A DNA stretch of 64,000 bases from Lonepinella sp042468235 (GCF_042468235.1 NZ_CP170386.1:558001-622000), one strand, 5' to 3'; numbered from the stretch's first letter, positions 36,324-44,140 are shown. Translations and numbers: made by a program. Notes: generated by a model from the letters alone, not told the origin.

Positions 36324-36809
36324 ATGGCGAGTAAAATTAGAGGATTGCAGGAAACCTTAAGAAAATTTGAAAAACTTAAAAAGAGCGTGGATAAACAAGC
36401 CAGAAAATCTATGCGGACTGCTTTAAATGCAGGGGCTAAAGAAATGAAAAAGACGTTAAAGCCAGTAGTTCCAACATTGAAATCAAGCACCAATTTTAGA
36501 CAGAAAGGCACAGTTAAAAATAACGTTCGCCATAAAACATACGTTTCAAAGGACGGCACAAAGGGTTACACGGTGATCGGGATTATGCGACCAAAAGGGC
36601 AGAAAATGGCAAGAATTGGCGAAAATACCCGAGATAAACGAGATCCGTTTTATTGGTGGATGGTGAACTACGGAACAGAAAAAATGGAAGGACAGCACTT
36701 TATGGAAAAAGCCGAAAGTGCGGGCAAGGCGAGAGCGAAAAAAGTAGCTATGGATAGATTAGAAAACGAATTAAGATCATCAATCAATCGCTCAATAAAA
36801 AACCTGTAA
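36324..36809 (+). CDS. HK97 gp10-like neck/tail-completion protein
   Basis: A 161-residue basic protein. LRKFEKLKKSVDKQARKSMR and the C-terminal MVNYGTEKMEGQHFMEKAES (G-T-xx-M-xx-xPF-like) are the gp10 family marks. In phages gp10-type proteins sit at the head-tail interface. In a tail-less satellite it would adapt the capsid to helper tails. It is 11 bases past terL. Confidence 0.82.
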   Translation: MASKIRGLQETLRKFEKLKKSVDKQARKSMRTALNAGAKEMKKTLKPVVPTLKSSTNFRQKGTVKNNVRHKTYVSKDGTKGYTVIGIMRPKGQKMARIGENTRDKRDPFYWWMVNYGTEKMEGQHFMEKAESAGKARAKKVAMDRLENELRSSINRSIKNL

Positions 36810-36874
36810 TACCCTTGAAAAAACGTCAGAATATCGCTATCTTTTAGATGTAGTTAGTGGCAAAGGGGGCAATA

Positions 36875-37219
36875 ATGTTTTTCGAGATTGTTTTATTGAG
36901 TATTATTGTACTTATTTCCGTTATCGTTTTTGTTATTTTGGCTCATTCATGGACAATAATTTTATTATTTCTAGGTGCTATTATAATTTTTTCTGTAATA
37001 TGGACTATCTACAATAATAAAAAAATTAAGCAAGCCATGAACGATCAAAGATTAGATAATTATTGGGTTGAACATGAATTAGAACGCCCAATTATCAAAG
37101 CTAACTTAGCACAGGCACAAAAGCCCGATATATTTATGCGAGTAAGTCACACGGATAAAACAGGCAAGAAAACAGATTTACTTGATGTTAATATAAATAT
37201 TAACGATAATAACGAGTAA
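36875..37219 (+). CDS. Small membrane protein of unknown function
   Basis: A 114-residue protein beginning MFFEIVLLSIIVLISVIVFV at ATG 36875 (a GTG at 36857 is an alternative), with two closely spaced hydrophobic segments (about residues 3-22 and 27-46) and a polar C-terminal tail of about 65 residues (IFMRVSHTDKTGKKTDLLDV). I do not recognise a family. Placed last in the morphogenesis unit. It could be an exclusion or envelope-acting protein; no evidence decides this. Confidence 0.6.
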   Translation: MFFEIVLLSIIVLISVIVFVILAHSWTIILLFLGAIIIFSVIWTIYNNKKIKQAMNDQRLDNYWVEHELERPIIKANLAQAQKPDIFMRVSHTDKTGKKTDLLDVNININDNNE

Positions 37220-37227
37220 AAGAATTA

Positions 37228-37312
37228 AACGCACCTAGGCTGATCCCTGAAAGCAAGAAACCTTATCTTGTTGGTGCGTTCCTATCATAAGGGATAATGC
37301 AATAAGGGGCAT
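37228..37312 (+). ncRNA. Candidate C4-like antisense RNA/leader hairpin
   Basis: AACGCACC (37228-37235) pairs with GGTGCGTT (37273-37280). Inside the loop are ATCCCT (37243-37248) and CCTTAT (37261-37266), complementary to AGGGAT (37290-37295) and to the Shine-Dalgarno ATAAGG (37302-37307) of the next gene. This layout, a processed hairpin with two loop segments complementary to the downstream translation start, is that of the C4 RNA of phages P1/P7. Assignment is inference. Confidence 0.5.
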
Positions 37313-37315
37313 TTT

Positions 37316-37888
37316 ATGGATATATCTAAGCACACAGAAGTTTTAAAATCTCTTGTTCAAGAAATATATTCTGATGAAGAAAATCTCAAAGAAAAAGCGG
37401 TAGAAAACATTTTGAATAATATGGAACCAATACCTTATGATGATGTTATAAATTCCTTTGAAGATACAATAAAACATTTCAGAAATATTCAAAAGACCCA
37501 AGAAAAATTGATTAATAATATTAGTATTAAATCAAAAGATAATATCTCTTATGAAATTGATTTAATTCAACTGAAACAAATAAATGAAATATTGAAAGCA
37601 TCAATAGAAATCAATTTAGATACAATGCTCAGAACACATATTCTAAGATTATCAAAGTTAGCTGAAATAATGCCAACAGTTGAAAGAAAAATAAACGGAA
37701 AGAAACCAAAATCTAAAAAAATAGATCAAATTAATGCTGAAGAATGGGCTAAGGAAGTATGGGAAACACACCCTAAAACAACACAAGAGCAAATGGCAAT
37801 AGATATAAAAGATAAATTAGATTTAAAGCAAAGTTTACAAACTATAATCCGCTGGATAAGACCATTTCAACCGCCTAAAGTAAATTAA
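37316..37888 (+). CDS. Island protein of unknown function
   Basis: A 190-residue AT-rich gene not recognised as a known family. The N-terminal about 110 residues are amphipathic helices (VLKSLVQEIYSDEENLKEKA, FEDTIKHFRNIQKTQEKLI), then a Lys-rich linker (KINGKKPKSKKIDQ) and a C-terminal part, AEEWAKEVWETHPKTTQEQM with QSLQTIIRWIRPFQP, that looks like a small helix-turn-helix. Its start is the apparent target of the antisense-like hairpin upstream, so its dose seems controlled. Followed by a hairpin at 37909-37935 (AAAGCTGCTTTT region). Confidence 0.55.
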   Translation: MDISKHTEVLKSLVQEIYSDEENLKEKAVENILNNMEPIPYDDVINSFEDTIKHFRNIQKTQEKLINNISIKSKDNISYEIDLIQLKQINEILKASIEINLDTMLRTHILRLSKLAEIMPTVERKINGKKPKSKKIDQINAEEWAKEVWETHPKTTQEQMAIDIKDKLDLKQSLQTIIRWIRPFQPPKVN

Positions 37889-37934
37889 ATTACGATCATA
37901 AGCAGCTTATTAAATATTAAAAGCTGCTTTTCTT

Positions 37935-38003
37935 TTATGATAAGTAACTTATCGATTTTTCAATTCATTAAAAATCCGCTTTAATTCCCCCCCGTAACGT
38001 TAC
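37935..38003. promoter_or_regulatory. Regulatory region upstream of alpA
   Basis: Contains TTATGATAAGTAA (37935-37947), the inverse of the 13-mer before the capsid gene, and the perfect palindrome GTAACGTTAC (37994-38003), 36 bases before alpA. Either may be a repressor or activator site. Confidence 0.4.
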
Positions 38004-38038
38004 AAAACTAAACGAAACAACAGTTATAAGGGGTTATT

Positions 38039-38242
38039 ATGGAAATATCACACAATCAATCACAGCAACTTATCAAAGCAACAGATGTAATCGTAAAGGT
38101 TGGATTTGGTCGCACAAAATTAAATGAACTCGTCAAGGCTAACAAATTTCCACAGCCGATCCGATTTTCACAAAATGTTATCCGTTGGGATTTAGCAGAA
38201 GTTAATCAATGGATTGAACAACAAAAAGCAACAAGGGGATAA
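38039..38242 (+). CDS. AlpA-family transcriptional regulator
   Basis: A 67-residue MerR-like winged-helix protein: QLIKATDVIVKVGFGRTKLN is the helix-turn-helix, KFPQPIRFSQNVIRWDLAEV the wing with the conserved R-W motif, and NQWIEQQKATRG the end. AlpA proteins activate excision and late functions in P4-type satellites and Gram-negative PICIs, where helper phage induction acts through them. RBS AAGGGGTTATT. Confidence 0.92.
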   Translation: MEISHNQSQQLIKATDVIVKVGFGRTKLNELVKANKFPQPIRFSQNVIRWDLAEVNQWIEQQKATRG

Positions 38243-38244
38243 TT

Positions 38245-38586
38245 ATGCTCACAAGAGAAATGATTATTTGTAAAGCAATGCTTGATAATCCCAAAGTGGG
38301 CATCAGCGAAAAAGAAAGCTATTTTAAAGTCCATTTCTTGAACGCACGCAACGAAGTTGGACGTATTGAAAGAATTATTGGCAGCCGTTTTAATCGTCAA
38401 TGTGAAACCAGTCAACACGATAGACGTTATACAAGATACACGCCAAAGGATGAAAAACAAATTAGAAAAATTGCTGATTTGTTTAATGCGAGATTGGCAT
38501 ATCACCAAGCCAAGAAACGCTATCTTGATGAATTGCCTATCGGTGAAAGTCAGATTCAAAATGCAGTGAACAGGCTGGCACGCTGA
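38245..38586 (+). CDS. Island protein of unknown function, next to alpA
   Basis: A 113-residue basic protein, 2 bases from alpA and surely co-transcribed. Mostly helical with many Arg/Lys (IIGSRFNRQCETSQHDRRYT) and a C-terminal amphipathic helix (DLFNARLAYHQAKKRYLDEL). Possibly nucleic-acid binding. No family recognised. Confidence 0.65.
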   Translation: MLTREMIICKAMLDNPKVGISEKESYFKVHFLNARNEVGRIERIIGSRFNRQCETSQHDRRYTRYTPKDEKQIRKIADLFNARLAYHQAKKRYLDELPIGESQIQNAVNRLAR

Positions 38587-38596
38587 TAAAAGTAAA

Positions 38597-38613
38597 CCCC
38601 CGATAAACGGGGG
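38597..38613 (+). other. GC-rich hairpin before the ash-like gene
   Basis: CCCCCG-ATAAA-CGGGGG, a perfect 6-bp stem without a T-tract, 49 bases before the next start. Possible processed RNA end or translation-control element. Confidence 0.5.
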
Positions 38614-38661
38614 CTACAAAGAAAGACAATCTATTTCAATCACATAGAGAACTTTAATAAT

Positions 38662-39354
38662 ATGCCTAAAATCAAAGCCTATGCTAGATTTAATATGAAA
38701 TTAAATCATAGTCATTATAGCAAACATGAAAACAATTCACAATACATTTTCTTGACAAAGTGCGGTGAAATTTGCGATAGTTTTCACGCACTAGCAAAAT
38801 CTAGTGCCGAGCCTCGAAACTCGAACGATTTATCAGTGGCGAACGACAGCACGCCAATTTATCACCGTGCTTTTTTTGTTCGTAGCATACGCACACCCGA
38901 AGAAAACAACGGGACCAATTTTGGTCCGGTTGGCACTTTATCAAATGAAGTTGCAAAGCTCAAATTTGAGCCTAGCAATTTTCTTTCAATGGTGGCGTGT
39001 AATGGGAAAGGTTTAGCCCTTTGCTGTGTTCCACTGATCGCAGTTTTCGAGCCTGTTACACGTTACCGCCCCAAAGCCTCGAAACTTCAAGCGGTAACTT
39101 CTACAAAACGTTCATCAGTGGAGTTATCAGCAATGATCTACTTATTCCTAGGCATACACCGCCAAAACTTAGGCAACACAAGCCTATCTGTTCAACGCTT
39201 GCCAAAAGCAAGAATTGTTATTCAAGCCGACAACGAAAGCACGGCACGAGCAAAAATCGCTAAAGATTATTGCTTATTGCAATGCTGGAACGTCAAAAAC
39301 CCCGAACATTTACACCGCACTTTAACCAATGTTAAGGGGGTGATTTATGCGTAA
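38662..39354 (+). CDS. Ash/Icd-like host-inhibition protein
   Basis: A 230-residue protein whose C-terminus KARIVIQADNESTARAKIAK DYCLL resembles the typical end of Ash and Icd-like (inhibitor of cell division) proteins of P4-type satellites and Pasteurellaceae prophages. The N-terminal half is polar with HRAFFVRSIRTPEE as another family segment. RBS is poor, and other frames across 38800-39260 also stay open, so the real start may differ. An uptake signal is at 38758 and another at 39314. Confidence 0.6.
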   Translation: MPKIKAYARFNMKLNHSHYSKHENNSQYIFLTKCGEICDSFHALAKSSAEPRNSNDLSVANDSTPIYHRAFFVRSIRTPEENNGTNFGPVGTLSNEVAKLKFEPSNFLSMVACNGKGLALCCVPLIAVFEPVTRYRPKASKLQAVTSTKRSSVELSAMIYLFLGIHRQNLGNTSLSVQRLPKARIVIQADNESTARAKIAKDYCLLQCWNVKNPEHLHRTLTNVKGVIYA

Positions 39355-39760
39355 AATTTTCGTAGAGCTATTGCGTAGTCGTGAAAATGGGGGTAGTATT
39401 GCCAATGTTGCAACCACTAATTGCAACGAACTACTTACAGTTAACGGCACCCGCACACGTAAGACTTGCGGATTTTTTATACCTCAAATTCAATTCACAG
39501 GGCAACTAACCCTATCTGAAAAAGCCGAATTTGTGGCAAGGTTAATACGTCGAACTAAGGCGGATCCAATCCGCACGAATAAGGCGAGCCGATTAACTGC
39601 GGTAGTTGATACCTTGTCACACCTATTACAGGTTGGCAATTCATTACTAATTACAGTTAAGAGACAATTCACAATGAAACAATCCAACACTTTAACCAGT
39701 GCGTTAAATCCTATTCGCTATTCTCAACCGTTTTCATCAATGGGGGTGAGCCATGCTTAA
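39347..39760 (+). CDS. Small island protein of unknown function
   Basis: A 137-residue protein overlapping the ash-like gene and the next gene by 8 bases each. Basic, with a central amphipathic stretch (LTLSEKAEFVARLIRRTKAD). Composition resembles the end of ash-type regions in related prophages. No family is recognised. Confidence 0.5.
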   Translation: MRKIFVELLRSRENGGSIANVATTNCNELLTVNGTRTRKTCGFFIPQIQFTGQLTLSEKAEFVARLIRRTKADPIRTNKASRLTAVVDTLSHLLQVGNSLLITVKRQFTMKQSNTLTSALNPIRYSQPFSSMGVSHA

Positions 39761-39974
39761 ACGTATCAACCATCAATACACAGAACGCAATGCAAGAGAT
39801 TTAAAGTCTATTTGTAATTACATTCAAACTTGCAACTTTTTAAATCAAAGTTTAGACGCTTTCAAAAACGATAGTACGTTAAGCCCTGAAGAATACGGGG
39901 AAGTTTTTGATAATCTCACGACCTTACAATCACTACTTAATGAAATTGACTTTACAGGGGGCAAAAATGCGTAA
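39753..39974 (+). CDS. Small helical island protein
   Basis: A 73-residue predicted all-helical protein (RDLKSICNYIQTCNFLNQSL, LSPEEYGEVFDNLTTLQSLL), overlapping its neighbours by 8 bases on each side. Such short co-translated genes are common in Pasteurellaceae satellites. Function unknown. Confidence 0.6.
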   Translation: MLKRINHQYTERNARDLKSICNYIQTCNFLNQSLDAFKNDSTLSPEEYGEVFDNLTTLQSLLNEIDFTGGKNA

Positions 39975-40155
39975 CTCATTCGAACTAATTGACACACTAG
40001 AGAACAGAATTAACAAACTACTTCAACCCTTGTCACTGGTTCATCTTCTCACAAAAGTAGATAACTATTCTATTGAGCCTTGTGAGTTAGTTGATAGTTT
40101 AATGGGCGTGAGAGACTTAATGCAACGTTCTATTGATGACCTAAACGACTTGTAG
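39967..40155 (+). CDS. Small helical island protein, perhaps 3' frameshifted
   Basis: A 62-residue protein MRNSFELIDTLENRINKLLQ with an acidic end. Directly after its stop a second frame stays open to 40280 (LLRKAVNGVENANNPPTIDK), so one lost base near 40149 may have truncated a protein of about 103 residues. Function unknown. Confidence 0.55.
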   Translation: MRNSFELIDTLENRINKLLQPLSLVHLLTKVDNYSIEPCELVDSLMGVRDLMQRSIDDLNDL

Positions 40156-40290
40156 ATTTATTGCGAAAAGCCGTTAATGGTGTGGAGAATGCGAATAATC
40201 CACCAACAATAGACAAAAGCGAAAAGGTAGAGCAACCGCATGCGGGGCCAAGTAAATCTAAATCAGTCAAAATAAATTAAGGTGGTGGAA

Positions 40291-40476
40291 ATGAATAATA
40301 AACCGTATCAGCTTTTTATGGTATTCAGTCAAAGCCAAGTGCTTATTGATGAATTTGAGACACTGGCCCAAGCACTGCAAGCTAAAAATGAAATCAGCCA
40401 AAAACAGAAAGCGGGCAATGTGTTTTTTGATAATGACTTCACACTCTCAATCATAAAAAGCGAGGTGGTGGAATGA
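40291..40476 (+). CDS. Small island protein
   Basis: A 61-residue protein starting at ATG 40291 (MNNKPYQLFMVFSQSQVLID) after GGTGGTGGAA. GTG codons 3 and 2 codons upstream are alternatives. Alpha/beta pattern; overlaps the next gene by 4 bases. Function unknown. Confidence 0.55.
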   Translation: MNNKPYQLFMVFSQSQVLIDEFETLAQALQAKNEISQKQKAGNVFFDNDFTLSIIKSEVVE

Positions 40477-40658
40477 AAAGTAATGAAGTATTGACCGCAC
40501 TTTGCGAGCAAGCAGAGCTAGAGCAGAAAATCATACATAATTACGTGTTTAAAATGCGCTGTAAAGTGACGCTCAATAATGAACAGATAGGCGAGCTTTT
40601 ACACCACAGCAAGGAATTACAAGGCTATTTACGAATGATTAAATCTGGATTGAATTAA
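40473..40658 (+). CDS. Small island protein
   Basis: A 61-residue helical protein (VLTALCEQAELEQKIIHNYV; NNEQIGELLHHSKELQGYLR), start overlapping the previous stop as ATGA. Contains a perfect uptake signal at 40494. Function unknown. Confidence 0.55.
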   Translation: MKSNEVLTALCEQAELEQKIIHNYVFKMRCKVTLNNEQIGELLHHSKELQGYLRMIKSGLN

Positions 40659-40670
40659 GGGGGTTCTACA

Positions 40671-40832
40671 ATGATTTATTACAACGTTACAGGTTACGAC
40701 CTACGAGGCAAAACATATAACTTCGGCACGTTCGACAATTTAGACAATGCAATAGCTAGACAGGTTAAAGCATTAAACGACCGTATTTATAGAGCGGTTC
40801 GCATTGAAAAATACGTTAAAGATTTGAAATAG
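40671..40832 (+). CDS. Very small island protein
   Basis: A 53-residue reading frame, MIYYNVTGYDLRGKTYNFGT to VRIEKYVKDLK, after AAGGGGGTTC, an excellent ribosome site, and ending 9 bases before the replication gene. The pattern of alternating strands and one helix is coherent for a small folded protein. Function unknown. Confidence 0.6.
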   Translation: MIYYNVTGYDLRGKTYNFGTFDNLDNAIARQVKALNDRIYRAVRIEKYVKDLK

Positions 40833-40841
40833 GGGCAAGCA

Positions 40842-42680
40842 ATGGCAAAATTAATTAACGCACCACATTTAAAAGAGCCGTGGAATAATCAGCTATTCAG
40901 TGACCTGATTATTTTAGCCGGTAGTACGGCGTGGGGAGCATGGAACAAGGGCAAGGGGACGTTATGGCACATTCTGGCCGACGCTTTGAAGATTGATGAT
41001 TTTTCTGTTAATGGGGAGAAAATTCACCGCTATGATCAGAAACCGGTAATTCTTGACGTTAAACAGCTTGCGAACCTAGGAAATACAAGGCTTTGTAATC
41101 AAGATCAGCGGTTTATTAAAATCTTCCAATATGGCGAGCTAACACAAGAGCAGAAAACCGCTATTTGCTTGAACCTTGCCACCAACAACAAAGTAAAAGG
41201 CCTAGCTGTTGGCTTGTATGATGGCGTGAGCATGGAGAAATTAGAAAACTTGAGCGGTTATATTGAACGCTTGCGCACGCAAGAAAGCGAACAGGATTTA
41301 GCTAAAACGATTGCAAAAGATGCAAGCAAAAAGGCAGATCATTCTATTCGTGAAAATGACCGCACAAGCGACAAATCTAAATCATTTTACGGCTGGTTAA
41401 ATTGGGATATGGCACTTCATAGAGAAAATAAGAGCCTATACCGTTATGACGGCAAAATATGGAACACCGTAGATGATATTGATATTAAGCACAAAGTGGT
41501 AGAGTTTTTTGAGCTGAACAATCAGGGTTATAGTGAGCGGTCGGTAAACAGTCTGATAGAAACCTTAAAAATTCAGATTCCATTAATGCGAAATTCGGAT
41601 CAGTCGATAGAATTTATTGCGTTTAATAATGGCATTTTAAACCGCACTACGGGCGAATTTAAGCCACATACAAAGGATTTATATTTAACTAATATGATTC
41701 CCTATGATTATCAAAATAACGCCGTAGCAACGCCGAATTTTGATAAATGGCTTGATTTTGTTTCAGATGGAAACGCCGAGAAATCAAAGAATATATTAGC
41801 CGCACTTTATGCGATTTTAACCAATCGTTACGACTGGCAGGTATTTTTTGAAATTAACGGCGTAGGCGGATCAGGCAAATCTATTTTTGCTAATATTGCT
41901 ACAATGTTGGCAGGCAAGCAAAACACAGCATCAGGTTGTTTGCTTGATTTAGATACCGCAAGGGATCGGGCGCCATTTTTTAATAAACGGCTGATTATTC
42001 TACCTGAACAATCAAAATATGGCGGCAAGGGTGGAGGACTAAAAGGTATTACAGGCGGTGATATGTTGAGCATTGATCAAAAATATCAAACTAAATTTGA
42101 AGCAATAATTAAAGCGATTGTTTTGATTGTGAATAATGAGCCGACTATGTTCACTGAACGAGAAGACGGAGTAGATCGACGCAGGGTCATTTTCAAGTTT
42201 GATAAATCTGTTCCACCTGAACACAGAGATGAAAAATTAACCGATAAACTTTTATCAGAATTTGGCGGCATTGTTCGCAAATTACTAGACACTTTCAAAG
42301 ATCCAGACGAGGCGAAAAAATTATTAGATGCTCAAAAAGACAGTAAAGAGGCGTTAGAGGTTAAAATAGCGTCAGATCACATTACTCAATTTTGCCAATA
42401 TTTCGAAACTAGAGAATTAATAGAGGGGATGTTTATTGGTAATGCTCAGCAAGCAAAACGAGAGAAAACACATCTATATCCTGCTTACTGTTCATTCATA
42501 AGTGCATTAAATATCAATCACGGATTATCACTAAATAATTTTTCAAACTCACTTAGACAAGGATTAAAGCAACACGGGAACAAGCACGAATTTCAAAAAA
42601 AGAAAACAAATGATGGAGTGAAAACCAACGTTTTTTATCGTGATTTTGAAGCGTTCTTTAATGAGTTTATAAAACCATAA
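40842..42680 (+). CDS. P4-type replication protein (primase-helicase)
   Basis: A 612-residue replication initiator. The C-terminal half is a superfamily 3 helicase: FFEINGVGGSGKSIFANIAT is Walker A (about residue 340), RLIILPEQSKYGG Walker B, and KAIVLIVNNEPTMF motif C with the Asn sensor, then REDGVDRRRVIFKF. The N-terminal part may hold primase function. A C-terminal region of about 110 residues would bind origin iterons, as in phage P4 alpha. The GTGAACAC iterons directly downstream and at the island's left end fit this role. Confidence 0.88.
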   Translation: MAKLINAPHLKEPWNNQLFSDLIILAGSTAWGAWNKGKGTLWHILADALKIDDFSVNGEKIHRYDQKPVILDVKQLANLGNTRLCNQDQRFIKIFQYGELTQEQKTAICLNLATNNKVKGLAVGLYDGVSMEKLENLSGYIERLRTQESEQDLAKTIAKDASKKADHSIRENDRTSDKSKSFYGWLNWDMALHRENKSLYRYDGKIWNTVDDIDIKHKVVEFFELNNQGYSERSVNSLIETLKIQIPLMRNSDQSIEFIAFNNGILNRTTGEFKPHTKDLYLTNMIPYDYQNNAVATPNFDKWLDFVSDGNAEKSKNILAALYAILTNRYDWQVFFEINGVGGSGKSIFANIATMLAGKQNTASGCLLDLDTARDRAPFFNKRLIILPEQSKYGGKGGGLKGITGGDMLSIDQKYQTKFEAIIKAIVLIVNNEPTMFTEREDGVDRRRVIFKFDKSVPPEHRDEKLTDKLLSEFGGIVRKLLDTFKDPDEAKKLLDAQKDSKEALEVKIASDHITQFCQYFETRELIEGMFIGNAQQAKREKTHLYPAYCSFISALNINHGLSLNNFSNSLRQGLKQHGNKHEFQKKKTNDGVKTNVFYRDFEAFFNEFIKP

Positions 42681-42731
42681 AGGCGAAATAGTAAGTAAAA
42701 ATAGGGCGAAATGCCCTTTTTTTATGAAAAA

Positions 42732-42836
42732 AGTGAACACCTTTATAAAAAAAAGGTGAACACTTAAAACAGGTGTTCACACTTTAACATATTGATTTTA
42801 AATTAAAATTCGATTTTGGTGAATAGTGAACACCTT
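42732..42836. repeat. Right iteron cluster, candidate origin or crr-like site
   Basis: GTGAACAC-core repeats: AGTGAACACCTT (42732), AAGGTGAACACTT (42753), the inverted AGGTGTTCACACT (42771), GGTGAATAGT (42818) and AGTGAACACCTT (42825). They are spread over 105 AT-rich bases behind the replication gene. P4 alpha binds closely similar decamers at two separate loci. Confidence 0.75.
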
Positions 42837-42879
42837 ATAGCAAAACAAAAAACACATAGCATAAAGTACAACGCATATT

Positions 42880-44093
42880 TTATATTTTTGGAGTGCATTT
42901 TTCTATGTAATCACTCCATAATTGCATTACTGAAACTCTTTCTTTGAAATAATCATAATTATTATAAACTCGACTTGTAGAAGACCCGACAGCGTGAGCT
43001 AAGCAGGTTTCTGCTATTTCATAACTAACGCCTTGGCTAGATAAATAAGTGCGAGCAATCGAGCGTAAACCGTGGGCGGTCAAAATATTTTGATAACCTA
43101 ACGTATTTAGAGCTTTATTAGCCGTTTCTTTACTCATAGATTGATTAAATTTGCTTTGATTATTATTCGGAAAAACAAAACGGCTAGAGCCTGTTATCAG
43201 TTTCATTTTGTCTAGTAACTGTAATGTTTGGGTTGATAATGGTACAACGTGGGCGAATTGTCCTTTATGCGTTTTTTTCATTTTTTCTGCTGGAATATTC
43301 CAGCATTTCTTATCAAAATCAATTTCAGACCATTCCACGCTAACCGCTTCCGCAGGCCTAACCATTGTTAATAATTGCCATTGGATTAACATTTTTGTTT
43401 TGAAATGCAAATTAGAAAAAAGGATTTTTTGCAGCAATGCAGGCAATTCATCAGGCGAAATAGTAGGGTTATTTTTCTGCTGAACTTTTCTAAAGGCTTG
43501 CCCGACTTTTTCACAATAGTTAAATTCAATCAAGCCAATATTGACAGCGTGATTGAGTATTTTATTCACCAATCTAATAAGGCGGTGTAATGTATCGTTT
43601 ATCCCTTGTAAATCGAGCGGTTTAAGGGTTTCTACTAAAAGACGTGGATTTATAGCACTTATTGGATAATGCCCAATTTTAGCGAAAATATGCTTATTTA
43701 GACGTAACCAATTTTTTCAAGTGTAAGCGGCTCCACTTCTTCTTTGTATTTTTCTTTCCATTGTTCAGCAACAGAGAAGAGCGTATTTTGTTGCATTTCT
43801 TTTTGTTCTGATTCTTGCCTGTGAATTAATGGATCGATACCTTGAGCAAGCAAGGTGCGATATTCTTCTTTTTTTCTACGAGCATCCGCCAAAGTAACTT
43901 CAGGATAAATTCCAAGGCTAATATCTGTTCGTTTGTTGGTAACAGGTTTTACATAATTAAACCGCCATAGCTTTATGCCGGTGGATTTAACAAGTAGATA
44001 AAGTCCTTGCCCATCAGCAAGTTTATAATCTTTATCTTTTGTTTTTGCCTTAGAAATTTCGGTTGCATTAAGTGGCTTTGTAGTGCGTGGCAT
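42880..44093 (-). pseudogene. P4-type tyrosine integrase, frameshifted
   Basis: Two open pieces make one integrase. 43698-44093 encodes the start MPRTTKPLNATEISKAKTKD and the arm-DNA-binding domain (DGQGLYLLVKSTGIKLWRFN). Restoring one A in the six-A run (plus-strand T6 at 43712-43717) continues ...LEKNWLRLNKHIFAKIGHYP into the rest. The catalytic domain has MVRPAEAVSVEWSEIDF (first Arg), TAHGLRSIARTYLSSQG (H-x-x-R) and VYNNYDYFKERV (Tyr). All catalytic residues are intact. It should no longer be made as one protein unless the ribosome slips or the base is a sequencing error. Confidence 0.85.
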
Positions 44094-44140
44094 AAGGCTT
44101 TCCCCTGTTTTTAGTAGTACGCAGTTTTTGTAGTATATGA

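Noticed and set aside
38804..39263. Two frames overlapping the ash-like gene in another phase
   Set aside because: Overlapping genes are known in P1/P4 icd regions, but no ribosome site or recognisable motif supports these.
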